Part shown: positions 1 to 11,485 of the stretch, one piece after another
Numbering within the stretch: position 1 is the stretch's first letter
How the letters are laid out: every line of letters starts with the position of its first letter
Source of the DNA: Rhynchosporium graminicola
Lineage: Eukaryota > Ascomycota > Leotiomycetes > Helotiales > Ploettnerulaceae
Reading direction: 5' to 3'
NCBI GenBank assembly: GCA_900074885.1
Contig: FJUW01000004.1
Coordinates: 1,086,225-1,150,224, forward strand
Length of the DNA: 64,000 nucleotides
Position numbers and translations under genes: made by a program
Notes under the pieces: generated by a model
Databases searched by the model: none
What the model was told of the DNA's origin: nothing
What the model saw: only the letters and a program-made list of their open reading frames with translations

Positions 1-870
1 GCGATATATGAATAACGTCTTATTCGACTACTTAGACGACTTCTATATAGTATATCTAGATAATATTCTGATCTACTCTAACGACTTACTATAGTATTAA
101 TTATATATATATAAGGTGCTATAACGATTATAAGACGCTAGATTATAAGCTGACCTTAAGAAGTATGAATTTAATATTACTTATACTAAATACCTTAGAT
201 TTATTATCTTTACTTCTAGGATCGAGGTAGACCCTAAGAAGGTTAATATTATATAATCTTGGAATTACCTAACTATAGTTAAGGGCGTATAATCGTTCTT
301 AGGCTTTTATAACTTCTACTAACGATTTATTAAGGACTACGGAATTATCGTAAAACCTCTTATATAACTTACTAAAAATAATATATTATTTCAGTTCGCT
401 AGGGAGTATAAAGATACTTTTAATTACCTAAAGTACGCTCTTACTTCGGCACTACTCCTCTACTACTATTAGTAATATTTACCTTATATGATCGAAATAA
501 ACGCTAGTGATAGAGTAATAGCAGGTATACTATCGCAATAGCATAACGAAGACTAGTTCCTAGTAGCTTACTTCTCTAAGATTATACTACCTACTGAGCT
601 TAATTACGCTATTTACGATAAGGAAATACTCGTAATTATATAATCTTTTAGTAACTGAAGATCTGAGCTCGTAGGCGTACTATATCAGGTCCGCGTTATT
701 ACTAATTATAAAACTCTTAAGTACTTTATAACCTCTAAATAGCTAAACGCATAATAAGCCTGATAAGCTAAGCTACTCGCAGATTATAACTTTATAATTA
801 CTTATCGACCTAAGAAGTATAATCTACTCGCTGATACTCTCTCTCGCAGAATAGATAAATTAGATAACTA
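1..870 (+). mobile_element. RIP-degraded Ty3/Gypsy element: reverse transcriptase and RNase H remnant
   Basis: Reading the + strand through its stops gives a recognisable Ty3/Gypsy polymerase. Near position 20-100 is the RT catalytic block, now YLDN-IL-IYS in place of the usual YLDD-IL-IYS. Around 300-360 is the FLGF-x-NFY...RFIKDY block. Around 485-640 is the RNase H part (IEINASD..., AYFSK..., NYAIYDKE). Around 800-850 is the YRPKKYNLLADTLSRR block that closes RNase H in this class. Many in-frame TAG/TAA codons, mostly where Gln (CAG/CAA) is expected, and scarce CpA/TpG fit RIP. The element starts upstream of the window. No integrase could be recognised downstream, so it is truncated or unreadable there. 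It is a dead copy. Confidence 0.85.
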
Positions 871-3800
871 GAATAACGCTAAAAGAACTTAGCGTTTATA
901 GTAGCTACTACGCGAGGACTAAATCGATTTAGTACTACTTATAAGTAACCTCCGGAATAGCTCTGACTCTATAGATAACTTTAAGCTTATTAATNAGGTC
1001 CTTCCGAGTATAATACTATAGTTTCCGAGAGTAGTAATAAGAAAGGGGGTAAATACCTGAACGCGACGATCTACTATTAAATTAAGTATCGTATAGTAAC
1101 TAATAGTACTACTATTAACGCTATTAAAGCTTTTAATAGGAATTGCATTTAGTAGAGAGTGAATTGAAAGTTTTAAGAAGAAGGAAAGGGATTTAAGAAA
1201 AGAATAATTAATAAAATAGTATTTATTAGCTCCAGAATCGAGAAGTGCAGGTAGCTTATACGAGAGTCTATTCTTAATAAAAGTAGTACGTATAATAAAT
1301 AATTAACTACTAAGAAGCTTCATAAGGTTAAGATATCGTATATCTCGTATACTACCTAGGAAGGAGTCTTTCCCTAGGCGTAGTCTTTTACTAGTAGTTT
1401 AATATACTCCTAAGTGTTATCGTATATCTCTTTATTATTATTATCTTCTAGCTCGCTATTAATATTATTATTAGTATTAATTATATTAATTCGATACGGA
1501 GTATTAAGTCGAGCTAACGATAAGCGTAAGTATAAAGTAAGCGTAAAGTAACGAGGAGTATTAGCTAGCGATTATATATAAAGCGTATCGTTTCGTATAG
1601 AGTATAGTGCTTATTTACTAGTTGTACTAGTGTTCTCGGGCGTAAGAAGACTAATTTACGGATAAGAAGAGAAGTTAGTACTATAGCGCTAGGAGGAGGT
1701 ATTTATAGGGCGTTCCCGAGTCGCGCTAGCCTTAGCCGAAGACTTAGAATAGTAAGTCTTTTTAATAAATTAACCTTAGTCTTTAGCTTATATAGCCTTA
1801 ACGTATTCTTCTAGTGTCCTTAACGTTTAGTACTATTAGAAGAGCTATTTCCGTAGCTATATAGGTAGCTTCTCTTATAAGTCTATTTTCAGAGTCGATT
1901 AATTATTTACTTTAGCTTTACGAGCTAGCGTACGAAACTCGTAGTAGAATATTCAGAAGGTCTACTTATAATCTATCTTTAGCGCGGAGTAGCTAGCTCT
2001 TATAATTTATTAGTTATATAGATTAGATAAGAAGGAGATAAGTTAAGTAATTATATCGAGTAAATCGATTATACTGCCTTCTTTATTATATTCTAGTTCT
2101 AAGAATAAGAGTTCTAAGTAAGTTCTGACTATTCTTTCTGTTTAGTTAAGTAACTAATCTTTATAGTAATCTTTATCGATAAAGTAGCTAGAGTAGCGCC
2201 GGAGGGCATTATATATCTATACTTCCTAGAGTTTTAGAGAGTAGTCGATTCTATTAGAGAGCTTATTTAGAAAGTTTAGTATCTTCTCTATACGCGTAAC
2301 GTATAATATTAATAATATTCCTCCGGTAGATTATTCTTAATAACGATTATTAGGCGTAAGAGTAGCGTTATCTTCTTTAATTAATAGTAGTAGTATTATA
2401 CGCGATTGAACGTTATTAAACGATATAGACTTAATAGAGCGCTAGGTAGTTAACTAGCGTAGTTCTAGGAACTCGTCCCGTAACTAGCGTAGTTCTATAG
2501 ATAAGTTAGCGTTTAATTATCTCTCCTTTGCGAGCTTCTTTTCTGCCTCTTATAGCTAGTAAGCGCGGTCTTCCTATAAGTTACTTATAGTTACTATTGA
2601 TATAAGGGTATTATCGGGGAGGTTTAGCGACTTAGTAAGTTCGTTGATTATAATAAGAGTTAGGGAGCTTAACTCGGAAAAGGCGTAGTCGCGAGTACTC
2701 TATACTATAGAGAGAGGTAAGTTATAGCGAGTATTACGAGTCGCTGAAGAATAGGAAGTAGAGGGAGTCGGAGAACTAGTAGTCGATTTATCGGACTTAG
2801 GTTACTTTAGTTTAGGTACTATTCTTCAAGTTTATACTTAGTATAAGCCTTCTCTATATAGCGTAGTCTCTTGCGTTTAGTAGCTCTAAGTATAGAGGTA
2901 TAATATAAGTAGATATTTACTATCTTCCTAGACGTAAGTAAAAGAGTTATAGATAATATAACGCTTACTCTAGAAAGGTCTTAAAACTACCTGAGTAATA
3001 AGACCTTATATTACTATAAATATAAAGTAATAAGAATTACTTGAGAATCTATAACTAAGGAGTAAAGAAGTAGAGAGAGAATAGAAGTATATATATAAAA
3101 AGGGGCCCCTAAACTCTACTCGTGTAATCTCGCTTAGTAGTAAGTGTTTCCACTAATAGGGAGAGACCTCCAAACCTGACCAGTCGTCACAGAAAGCGTT
3201 TAAAAACCTATATAGAGGTATTAAATATAAGACTCTCGGTCGTGTTATAAAAGGCTAGGTTTCTTTATAAGCAGATTAGCTTTAAGTTAAGAAGACTAGA
3301 GAGTAAGATAGAGCTCCGACTTCGTATAAGTATGCGATTAATTAATAGATAGCTATAATTCAAGCTATAGAGTCGAAGAAGGAAGATAATAAGAAAGCAG
3401 CTAGTTAAGCAGAAGCTAATAGTAAGAATACTAGATAGTGAAGAGATAATTAGTTCTTATTAGCTTTAAGGAAGAAGAGAGTAGGAAAGGAAAGGAGAGC
3501 TAAAGACCTTAATTCTAGTAATAAGAGCGACCCTTTTAATAGCGCTAGTAAGACTGATAGCGATAGACTAGTCTTACGTTCAGTATCTATAGTATCTATT
3601 ATATTATCTAGTCGCTTAGTAGGACCTCGGAAACAGGTAAGAATAGATAGCTCTAAAGAGAAAGATAATATTACTAGTAATAGGGCAGATAAGCTAGATC
3701 AGTTGCTTATATCGTATATCAGGCGCTTAGTAGACTCAGTAGCTACTACTCTAGCTCTAGTTGATACGTCTCTTCGTATAGATATTAATACTCTCTCTAT

Positions 3801-5190
3801 AAAAGTAGATAGAATTAGTAGGAGTATTAAGAGGTTATTAGTATTAATACAGGAAAGTTATAATAGAAGCTTTAGTACGGAATAACCTTATAATATACCC
3901 TTAACTTTATAACTAATATTCTTTAACTACTCTTCTAATTATATAAATACTCTTTAATACTTAATAGCTTAATACTAAATCGATTACGAGGGTTACGCAA
4001 ATATATTATATAATTCTCAAGTAGTATAGTAACTATAAAGTGAGCTACTACTGGCTGTTTTCTAGTATTTAGCGCCTTAGAGAATACTATATATATCTAA
4101 TTTTGCTATATCTTCCTAAACCCTTACTCTACTGCGATTCTTACTAACGATAACCTCTTATTAAAGCTCTTCTCCTTCTGCGAAAGCGCGCGAAAGCGCG
4201 CGAAAGCGCGCGATAGCTATACGGATATTAGTACGGATAGATAATACTATAAGTACTACTATACGCTAGATCTCCGTATATATAATATATCTCTCGACTT
4301 TTAAATAGCTCTTAGAGCTTCTCTTAATAACTTAACTTCTTCTATATACTCTAATCGTTCTTAGCTCTATAGAAAGGGCTTATTAAAGATAATACTATCC
4401 TATCCGAGGTTATAATCGCTTGCTAATTTAGTCTATGAGCGCGTTTATGTCTAGAGTATATAGATCGCTATATAACTTAATCTCTAGGTCTATAATAGCC
4501 TTTGAAGGTACTATCTACGAAGCCCTATACTCCTTGAATATTATTAATACCTTTAATAGCTCTTATATACCTGCGGATTCTTAAATATCAGTAGAGATTC
4601 TTATACTAGCGAAAGTGATCTGCGAAATATAAGCTAAAGAAGCGTATAGTATTATTGAAAATTAAGCTTAGCTAAGCTATAGATCTACTAAAGGTATCTA
4701 CGTACTAGTACTATCTACTAGGGAAAGCTAATCGGGAGCATATAATATATAGGCTAATAATAGGTTCGCAGGTATACCGATTTCGGAAGTCGATAAGATT
4801 AAGACAGAAGAGAGTATAAAGCTAATATAACTTAGGAGTAGAGAATCAGAAGGTTATAAGGACTTTTCTCTCGGGCTACGAATCTAGATTAAACGTATAG
4901 CGATTATACTTATACGGAACTCGATATCTTAGTACTATAGCTTACTACTACTATAAAAACCTCCTCTAACGACGTCTCCTTCTGCGAATCCATATAGCTA
5001 AAGCAATAGCTAGAATCGTCTCTTTCTCTATAGTTATTATAGTCAAATTCTAGTAATAGCATAAGATTCTGATATTACGGAAATTAAGCTATTTATTATA
5101 CTTTACGGCTAGTAAGGAACCCTAGTCTGCTACCTGCAAAATCTGGTATAGTCTCCCTTACGCTAATTTAGTATTATAAGGTTCAGAAAC
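871..5190. repeat. AT-rich RIP-mutated repeat block, left flank
   Basis: This stretch has the same composition as the Gypsy remnant: runs of TA, almost no CpA or TpG, surviving CpG, and no long reading frame. The only open stretch (about 3703-3885, 60 residues) has no recognisable family. The base at 995 is N. Text around 3120-3200 is less AT-rich. I could not assign the underlying elements or their ends. Composition returns to normal gene-space between about 5125 and 5190. Confidence 0.75.
4181..4210. repeat. Three tandem copies of the 10-mer CGAAAGCGCG
   Basis: The 10-mer is repeated three times without a mismatch, followed by a decaying fourth start (CGATAG). It is a GC-rich island inside very AT-rich RIPped sequence. 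The unit contains no CpA or TpG, so RIP could not change it. Confidence 0.9.
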
Positions 5191-5812
5191 TGTCTTTTCC
5201 AAAGTATTCTCCAGGTGCGAAAACCCTCTAATGGCGTGTTTAAGAAGACGGCTCGGAGACTTCTCGATCAGGAACCGCTCTGGCTGGGTCTGGGGTTGTT
5301 GGCGATCATTTCAACCCCCTACGAGCCATTGGCTGCGGAAACACTTAATAATCAAAGCAGGATTCGTCTTTCACCGAGGGAAACGAGGGCTCGCTTGCGA
5401 ATGGAACGCTGGCACGTCGGAATACCCTTGGAAACGACGAAATTGTTCTTACTATGATTACTCTTGATTTGTTGAACAGCTCAAAATGAAGAACTTTCCA
5501 GTTAGTTTGAACTACGGGATTTAATACTTATGTGAATTACTGCTGTATCCCATTGACTACTGCGTACTACGTTACAATGCACTATGGAATTTCCGTACGA
5601 TCAATTCAAAAGCGCACGAATACAAGTCAAATCATTTTATTAATGTCCGTTTTCAATTCCAGGCCAAATTACGAAACTTGCCAAGCGAATGAAAAAGACC
5701 CGGTTCCTTTACGACTCCACCGAAGAAAGCAAACGCTCAGAAGATGTAATACACGGTCATTCGTCATTCATCAAATTCCTGGTCTCCGTCCATTTTCTTT
5801 CCATCGAACAGA
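5191..5812. other. Intergenic stretch between the left RIP block and the Ish1-like gene
   Basis: Composition is normal for the gene core. Short open frames at 5215-5467 and 5532-5849 have no family signal, and the second runs antisense into the end of the Ish1-like gene. Most of the stretch is probably 3' UTR and spacer. No RNA gene is visible. Confidence 0.5.
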
Positions 5813-7965
5813 TCACAACTCCTCCTTGACGCGATCAGTAGCACGTTGAGCAGCTTCACCAACACGGTTGCTGGCAACAAATGCTTGCTCCTTGGCGAGG
5901 TGGGCAGCCTTCTCGGCCTGCTCCTCGGCATACTTACGTCCTGAAGCGGCACCAAAGCTCAACTGGTTTGAGATGTATTCAAAGGTGTTGCCGAGCTTGG
6001 CCCAGAGAGTTCCCTGTGGGGTGGTTGTGCCATATTGGAAGTAGTTTCTCGAGTTGCGGGCATAAGCTTGCAGTTGGTTCTTGGTGGAACCTTGAGGAAC
6101 GTCAAAACCGTAAGAGTCCAAGTAGTTCTTGAGCTCAGACTCAGACCAGGTATCAAAGACGGACTCCTTCGCAGAGTCGGTCTGCTTGGCAAGGTACGAA
6201 GTAACAGAAGCGTAACCAACACCACCACTCTTTGAGGCAGTGGTGTAGGCCTCTTGGGCAGCGGAAATCAGCTGCTCACGAGTGGCATCGGCTTGCTCAC
6301 CGGCCTTCTTTGCAGCCTTGTCTCCAGATGCAGCGAGGTATTTCTTGAGGTTGTCGACAGTCCAGGTGTCGAAAGTCCAAGCAGACCAGCCGGTAGCAGC
6401 CTTGTGTCTGTTCAAACGAACAGCAGCAAGGAGCTCGTCCTTCTTACCACCTTGTGGGACGGGAACACCACGGGCATCGAGGTAAGCCTTGAGGCGAGAC
6501 TGTCAAAATTAGCACTACTTTTAGCAAGAGAACGATATTATTTCTTACCTCGCTCCAGGTCGCGGAAGCCTTGTTGAACAAATCGTCAGCCTTCAAAGCC
6601 GCATCATCGGTCGCCTTGGCGTATTGGTTTCCAGCAGCAGAGGTAGCAGCTCCATAAGCAGAAGCTCCAGAATCACTGGCACGGCTTGCAGCACTCTTTG
6701 CAGAGTTTGCGACATTGTCTCCAGTGAGTTGAGCACGGTGCTTGCGGGCAATTGCGAGAAGCTCGTTTCGTCGGCTTCCTTGGGGAACCTTGATACCGTT
6801 CTTGTCGGCCCACTCCTTGATTTCTATGTCGAATTAGTACATCTTAGCTTAGCTGGGTAGTAAAAACTTACGAGAGTCGGACCAGGAGTCAAGAAGCTGG
6901 TCGCTCAAGGTCTGAGAAGCAGCGGCAGCAGACTTGGAAGCGGAGGCAGAGAGATCAGCGGCCTTCAAGCTTGCAACACGAGCGTTTCGGCGAACACTGG
7001 CGATCAACTTGTCACGGGTGGTTGGCTGAGGAGCTGGGATACCATGGACATCAAGCCACTCCTTGAGATCTGGATTGTGTTAGTGCTATTCAATTGGAAC
7101 CTTTAGAGAAGTGCTTACCAGACTCAGACCAAGATTGGTAGATCCAGTTACCAGGATAGGCGGCAGTCTCACCAGCCTTTTCGGCGGCAGACTCGTAGCC
7201 AGAGCGAACCTTTTGGAGAAGGGTATCTCTGGCGCGGGGTTGAGGGACTGGGATGCCATGTTTGTCGGCGAAGGCCTTCAGTTGTGACTCGGTCCAGCTG
7301 CGGAGCATCAGCATTCACTCGTGATAGGATTCGGGAAAAGAGGCATACCTGTCAAAGATCCAATCCCGAACACTCGACCAAGCATCCTCAGCCTTGTCCT
7401 CAGTCTCGTACCAGTACTTCTTGACCTGAGCGACAAGACCCTCGGTGTTATCAGCGGCGGCGTCCTTGGTCTCAATACCCTTCTGCTTCAAGTAGGCGCT
7501 AAGCTGAGCGGAGTCCCAGTCACTGTAAGGCTGAGAGATCTTGGTTTGCCAGTTGTCCTTAATCAAAGTCTCGAGCTGGGCACGATCATGTGGGGTTGGG
7601 TATGGAACGCTGTTATCGGACAGCCATCTCTCGAGCTCGGTCTCGTGCCATTTGTTGTAGACTGTTGGCAGAAGTCATTAGCAAATTATGGTTTAAGTGA
7701 AGCTTGTGTGACGTGAGAAATGACGTGGATAAAACACCATCAACAATTTCTTGGAGGGAGAGCCTTCAATCACGAGATTGACCCTCCGTAGAGCTAGCTC
7801 TAGCCAGCTTGTTGAAGCCTTCAGATCGTGTTGGGAGAGGATCATACACCGAAACACGCTGCTTGAGGGGGAATAAACGAACGTACCAGATTTGCTGAAC
7901 CAGCTGCTAGCAACAGTTGCATCCGCAGCCAGACCCAAAACGAGGAGCTGGGAGAAGAACTTCAT
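5813..7965 (-). CDS. Ish1/Msc1-family stress-response protein with about eight Ish1 repeats
   Basis: Six exons are read on the minus strand: 7965-7887, 7661-7349, 7297-7119, 7069-6872, 6823-6549 and 6499-5813. They join in frame to 576 codons plus stop. Residues 1-20 form a hydrophobic signal peptide (MKFFSQLLVLGL...). The rest is a chain of Ish1 repeats of the form [FYA]-x-[ST]-W-[ST]-x-[SD]-x-[LI]-K-x-[WYF]-x4-G-[IV]-x-[VA]-P, about eight copies separated by Ala/Lys-rich helical linkers. The family includes S. pombe Ish1 (stress-induced, nuclear envelope) and S. cerevisiae Msc1 (meiotic sister-chromatid recombination). A role at the nuclear envelope/ER in stress is inferred from the family. 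The start is chosen because it gives the signal peptide and fits the first donor GTACGT. The family call is secure; the exact function in this fungus is not. Confidence 0.9.
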
Positions 7966-8982
7966 GATGATTGAAGACTTCCGTTGTATGTGCGTGCGGT
8001 TGTGTGGTTTTAATATTATCTATCGGTGCAGTGGTTCTGTCAAGAAATTGATGATTGACAGAATTGCGATCGATGATGATGGGAGAGAAAAAAGAGAATG
8101 GAAGGGAAGGGCAGAGAAGGCAGGCAAGCGTTGTTGATGTGGTGTGGTGTGGTGTGGTGTGGTGTGGTGTGGTGTGGTGTGGTGTGGTGTGGTGGTTGGT
8201 GGGCTTGAGGTGAAAAGCGATGTCGTTCGTTCGCTAAGGGAGGGAGGGACCTACCTGCCTACCTGCCTGCCTACCTACCTCACAGAATGGCAGGCAGTGA
8301 GTGACGTAACGCGTTTCGAGGTTCGCTCCTTCTTTGTGTTGCTGCTTGCAGTTCGTTCCGTCCCTCAACCCAGTTTCGATCCTGCCTGCCTGCCTGCCTT
8401 GCCTTGCCTTGCCTTGCCTTTCTCACTGCTGCCTTTTTTACATGTGCTTTTTCCTCCTCCCTGGAGCAAATCATCAGGCGAACCCAAATAGAGATTGGCT
8501 TTCACTCGATGATCTGCAGGAGCTAGCTACTCTAAAGCATGCACTTGTTGACTTTGGCATCCAATCCAATCAAGCTGCTCCAAGCTCCCTGTTCCCCCAC
8601 CCGTCAACATGTGATGTCATATAAAGAAGCTTCCCTGCAATACGGGCAACACCCCTGTATTGGAGCCGCTTATTGGAATGCACGGACCTCAATCGTGAAT
8701 ACTTACTTAGTATGACATGTGGCTGAAGCTGGAGCCGGAGGTGTTGATATGGTTATTTTGGGAAACGTCAGATAACTGGCAGGCGTGCTCAATATTCACA
8801 ATGTGCTCGGTCTACTGTGATTCACGAACCAGCTTTTAATCATTCCTTGGTACTTGAGATTTGCAAACTTGATGTGCGAGAAAATAGCTTCAATTCGCAT
8901 ACTGGTCAAGGGAAGAAGCTCAGCAACCAGAAAAGGCACATATATTACAAAAGCAACGACTGTCATCCCCCTCACGCTATGC
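7966..8982. promoter_or_regulatory. Upstream region of the Ish1-like gene, rich in simple repeats
   Basis: This spacer lies between the start of the Ish1-like gene and the stop of the next minus-strand gene. It holds a (GGTGT)n array at 8138-8195, CTGC/CTAC tetramer runs at about 8250-8280, and a CCTG/CCTTG run at about 8380-8420. It also contains ACGCGT near 8309. No gene is supported; open frames across the repeats are repeat translations. Confidence 0.5.
8138..8195. repeat. (GGTGT)n pentanucleotide array, about 11-12 copies
   Basis: GGTGT repeats almost perfectly and decays into GGTGGTTGGTGGG at the right end. It lies about 175 bp upstream of the start codon of the Ish1-like gene. On the minus strand, in the direction of that gene's transcription, it is the C-rich ACACC array. 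Confidence 0.95.
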
Positions 8983-9732
8983 CTATTCATTCTCGACGGT
9001 TCCTCCTTTGCCTGGGTATCATTAGTACAGATCCTGGATGATGTGAGGTTAAAACCTCACCCTTCCAGAACTTTTTGTCAACCTTGTCCTCTGCTGCTGG
9101 AGGCGCTCGGTCGTGACCTTGCTCGAACTCCTTATTCTGCAAGCAGATACATCATCAGCATCTTATCAAGAGCATAGAACGACAAAAGTAAAGCGTGGGT
9201 AGAAATCAACCGAGTTTGCAAGACGTACGTGCTGCTCGACTTCCGCTTGCTTCTCCTTAGAGTTGTCGGAGCCAGGAACATCATCTCCCGCAAGTTTCGG
9301 TGCAGCACCATTCTTGCTCTTCTCTTCGGGACTGCTGCTCTTACCTCCACTCCTTCCTCCGATCTCTCCTCCAGTTGGGCTGGAACCTGTCTCTTTTGCC
9401 TCCTTGCTCCTTGATCCTCCTGATTGTGCAGAAGCATCCGCTGGTGACTTACCACCGCCTGAGCCACCCTTCGTAGGTCCAGCTCCAGTTCCTTGACCCT
9501 CGCTGGGTGGTGCTGGGCCGGGGTGTTCTGCGTTGTGCTTGATGTCGTTCGAAGCACCCTGATCTTGGGGATTCTCTCCCCTAGGATCACCCTTTCCGTC
9601 TCCGTAGCCTTGAGCGGCGAAGCGTGCACATGATGAGGAGATTGGTCGAGCTGCAGATGGCTGGCGAAGTGGCCGTGGAGCAGCTCGGCGAGTGAAGCTC
9701 GAGAGTGTTGCGTATGGACGAAGAATAGGCAT
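8983..9732 (-). CDS. Small mitochondrial-type fungal protein of unknown function
   Basis: Three exons: 9732-9229, 9136-9061 and 9011-8983. They give 202 residues. The last intron (49 bp) has donor GTGAGG, a TACTAAT-like branch site and acceptor CCCAG. Splicing it yields the C-terminus FWKGKGG-TVENE. The N-terminus (MPILRPYATLSSFTRRAAPRPLR...) is Arg/Ser-rich without acidic residues, as in a mitochondrial presequence. It is followed by a Gly/Pro/Ser/Lys-rich low-complexity body (YGDGKGDPRGENPQ..., SAQSGGSRSKEAKETGSSPTGG). I recognise this as a conserved fungal hypothetical protein but know no function. An upstream in-frame ATG at 9810 would add 26 residues; the start at 9732 gives the better presequence. 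Confidence 0.7.
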
Positions 9733-10404
9733 TGTGAGTGTTGTGGAGAATTGAAGTGGTGGAGTTGAGAAGACTGAAACTTGAAAAGGGAAGTGTCTGT
9801 TCGTTACCAAATAAGAAAGAGGACCCTTAGTTGACCTACCTTCAGGGACGATTCGAGCTACGAGCGATGTGGAGTGCAGAAGCCCAAGCTACCGTGTTAT
9901 CTCAAGTACGTCATGACCATGTTCTTATATTGATGATGTGAGATGGATGAGATGAAGGTCAGAGCTCCCTTATAGTGGGGCGTCTGGGGTATCCGCCGCC
10001 TCGCGTAGAAATAGAAATCATCCGTCGAAACTCAATAACGAACATGCGAATCAAAACATTAGCATATTGATCTTCCTCTTTCAGCTTTTATGCGATCATA
10101 TATACATGTGCGATCTTGAATAGTACGATGAATACTAATGGTCAAGGTAATTCTTATAGTTTCTTTGGCAGTAATGGCGACGTCGCTTTGGGCTCTACTT
10201 AGTTGTGATGTATCTGTTCCAGAGCACTGGATGTATTGTGATTTTAAGATTTATCTCGAAATGTCACGATCATTAGCGAATGGACACTTCTCTTTTCATA
10301 TATTTTAAAGAATTTAGAAAGGAAAAGCTGAGCGAAATACAAAAGAAAAGAATAACAAAAACTCCGGAACACTTTCGTGTTCCATAGAAAACCCTTTCGG
10401 ATTA

Positions 10405-10630
10405 TTTGAAGATGTCTTTCTGTCTTTCTGTCTTTCTGTCTTTCTGTCTTTCTGTCTTTCTGTCCAAGTCTCTTTTGCTAAGCCACCGGCTTACTGCCTT
10501 ACACATAACTATATACTTTAATTTTTCTGTCTTTCTTTCCAAAGCTCTTTCTGATAACTGAGACCGGCTTCATGCCACAAAGTAGTTTAACGACTTCGCG
10601 GTCGACTACCACTACGCCACCAAGTAGGAA
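10405..10630 (-). mobile_element. Candidate tRNA-derived SINE with an octamer tail
   Basis: On the minus strand, 10619-10609 reads TGGCGTAGTGG, a full match to the tRNA/RNA polymerase III A box (TRGCNNARYGG). About 45 bp downstream is GGTCTCAGTTATC (10565-10553), a weak B-box-like string. An AT-rich body follows, then the (GACAGAAA)n array as a 3' tail. The segments flanking the unit both contain TTCAAAT followed by an AA/TCC string, a possible decayed target-site duplication. The order head-body-tail matches fungal SINEs. The B box is poor and only one copy is visible here, so the call is tentative. Confidence 0.4.
10408..10465. repeat. (CTTTCTGT)n octamer array
   Basis: About seven tandem copies of CTTTCTGT run without mismatch. 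A shorter relative (TTTTTCTGTCTTTCTTTCC) lies at about 10521-10540. Read on the minus strand it is a (GACAGAAA)n tail placed 3' of a tRNA-like segment. Confidence 0.95.
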
Positions 10631-11485
10631 TTTAATTTGAATACTATCATTGACTTTATTTTGGCATATGCGGGGGGCTCAGATTGGTTTCGCTTCGATG
10701 ATGCTGAGGTGAAGTGATTCTGATGTAGTACCGACTTTTTTCTTGCTCGAAGGTGAGAGCGTATTAGGTTCACGGGCCGGTCCGCGAACATCAGTATTTA
10801 CACGAGTCCAGCTCTGACTACAGACGGATGCTCATTGTCGATATTGAGCATCCCAGTATTATAGTTGCAGTCCTTCGTTTAACATAGCATTTACACACGT
10901 TACACTATCAAGAGAAGGTTTGTTGACATCGGAGGTCGCCTCCGCGCCTGACTCATATTGAAAACAAGCAATTCGGTAGCTCTCCACGCCCGAGTAGGCG
11001 AGGAACCCGATTAGAGATAGAGGCCCTGTACTAACCCATTAGTTCCAACCGCCAGTCCTCGCCATGGCGGGTACCAAATTGTTAGTGTGAGCCTCAAAAC
11101 CGCAAATGGAAAGAATAACCCTTTAGTGTTGCGACTTGTAAACAGCGGAGCTCTTTCCTGTGGCCATCTACAATACAATAGAAACTTCTCACGCTTTCCT
11201 CCTATGATCAAAATTCACAAGGTAATTTCCATTTCGATCGCGATCGCTCTTGCCAAATGCCTCCAGCATGACGGCCACCAGCTGGCAATCGCTACCTACC
11301 TAGCACCCAATACCATCTATATAACGAGGAACTCCCAACCCTTTTCTCTTTTCCAACCATCAACTTCTTCATCATCAACTTCACTTCATCATCAACAAGT
11401 ACTCCATCAACCAACAACTTTATCATCAACTCTTCATCTTCAACTTCTTCACATCATCCAACACTTCAAACACCACACATTCAAG

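Larger units (their letters stand above)
9733..11485. other. Intergenic region with a SINE-like element and the hydrophobin 5' region
   Basis: The divergent promoters of the mitochondrial-type protein (-) and the hydrophobin (+) lie at its two ends. The middle holds an octamer array (10408-10465) and a tRNA-like A box (10609-10619), listed separately. The last 170 bp before the hydrophobin are CAA/TCA/CTT-rich, typical of a long pyrimidine-rich 5' UTR in a strongly expressed fungal gene. No protein-coding frame is supported. Confidence 0.5.

Noticed and set aside
3703..3885. 60-codon frame in the left RIP block
   Set aside because: It is a chance stop-free run in repeat DNA with no homology I can recognise.
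5532..5849. Open frame of 105 codons on the plus strand
   Set aside because: It runs antisense into the last exon of the Ish1-like gene, has no family signal and no splice extension.
8144..8624. Open frames over the GGTGT and CTGC repeats
   Set aside because: They are translations of simple repeats; the low-complexity output changes with repeat frame.
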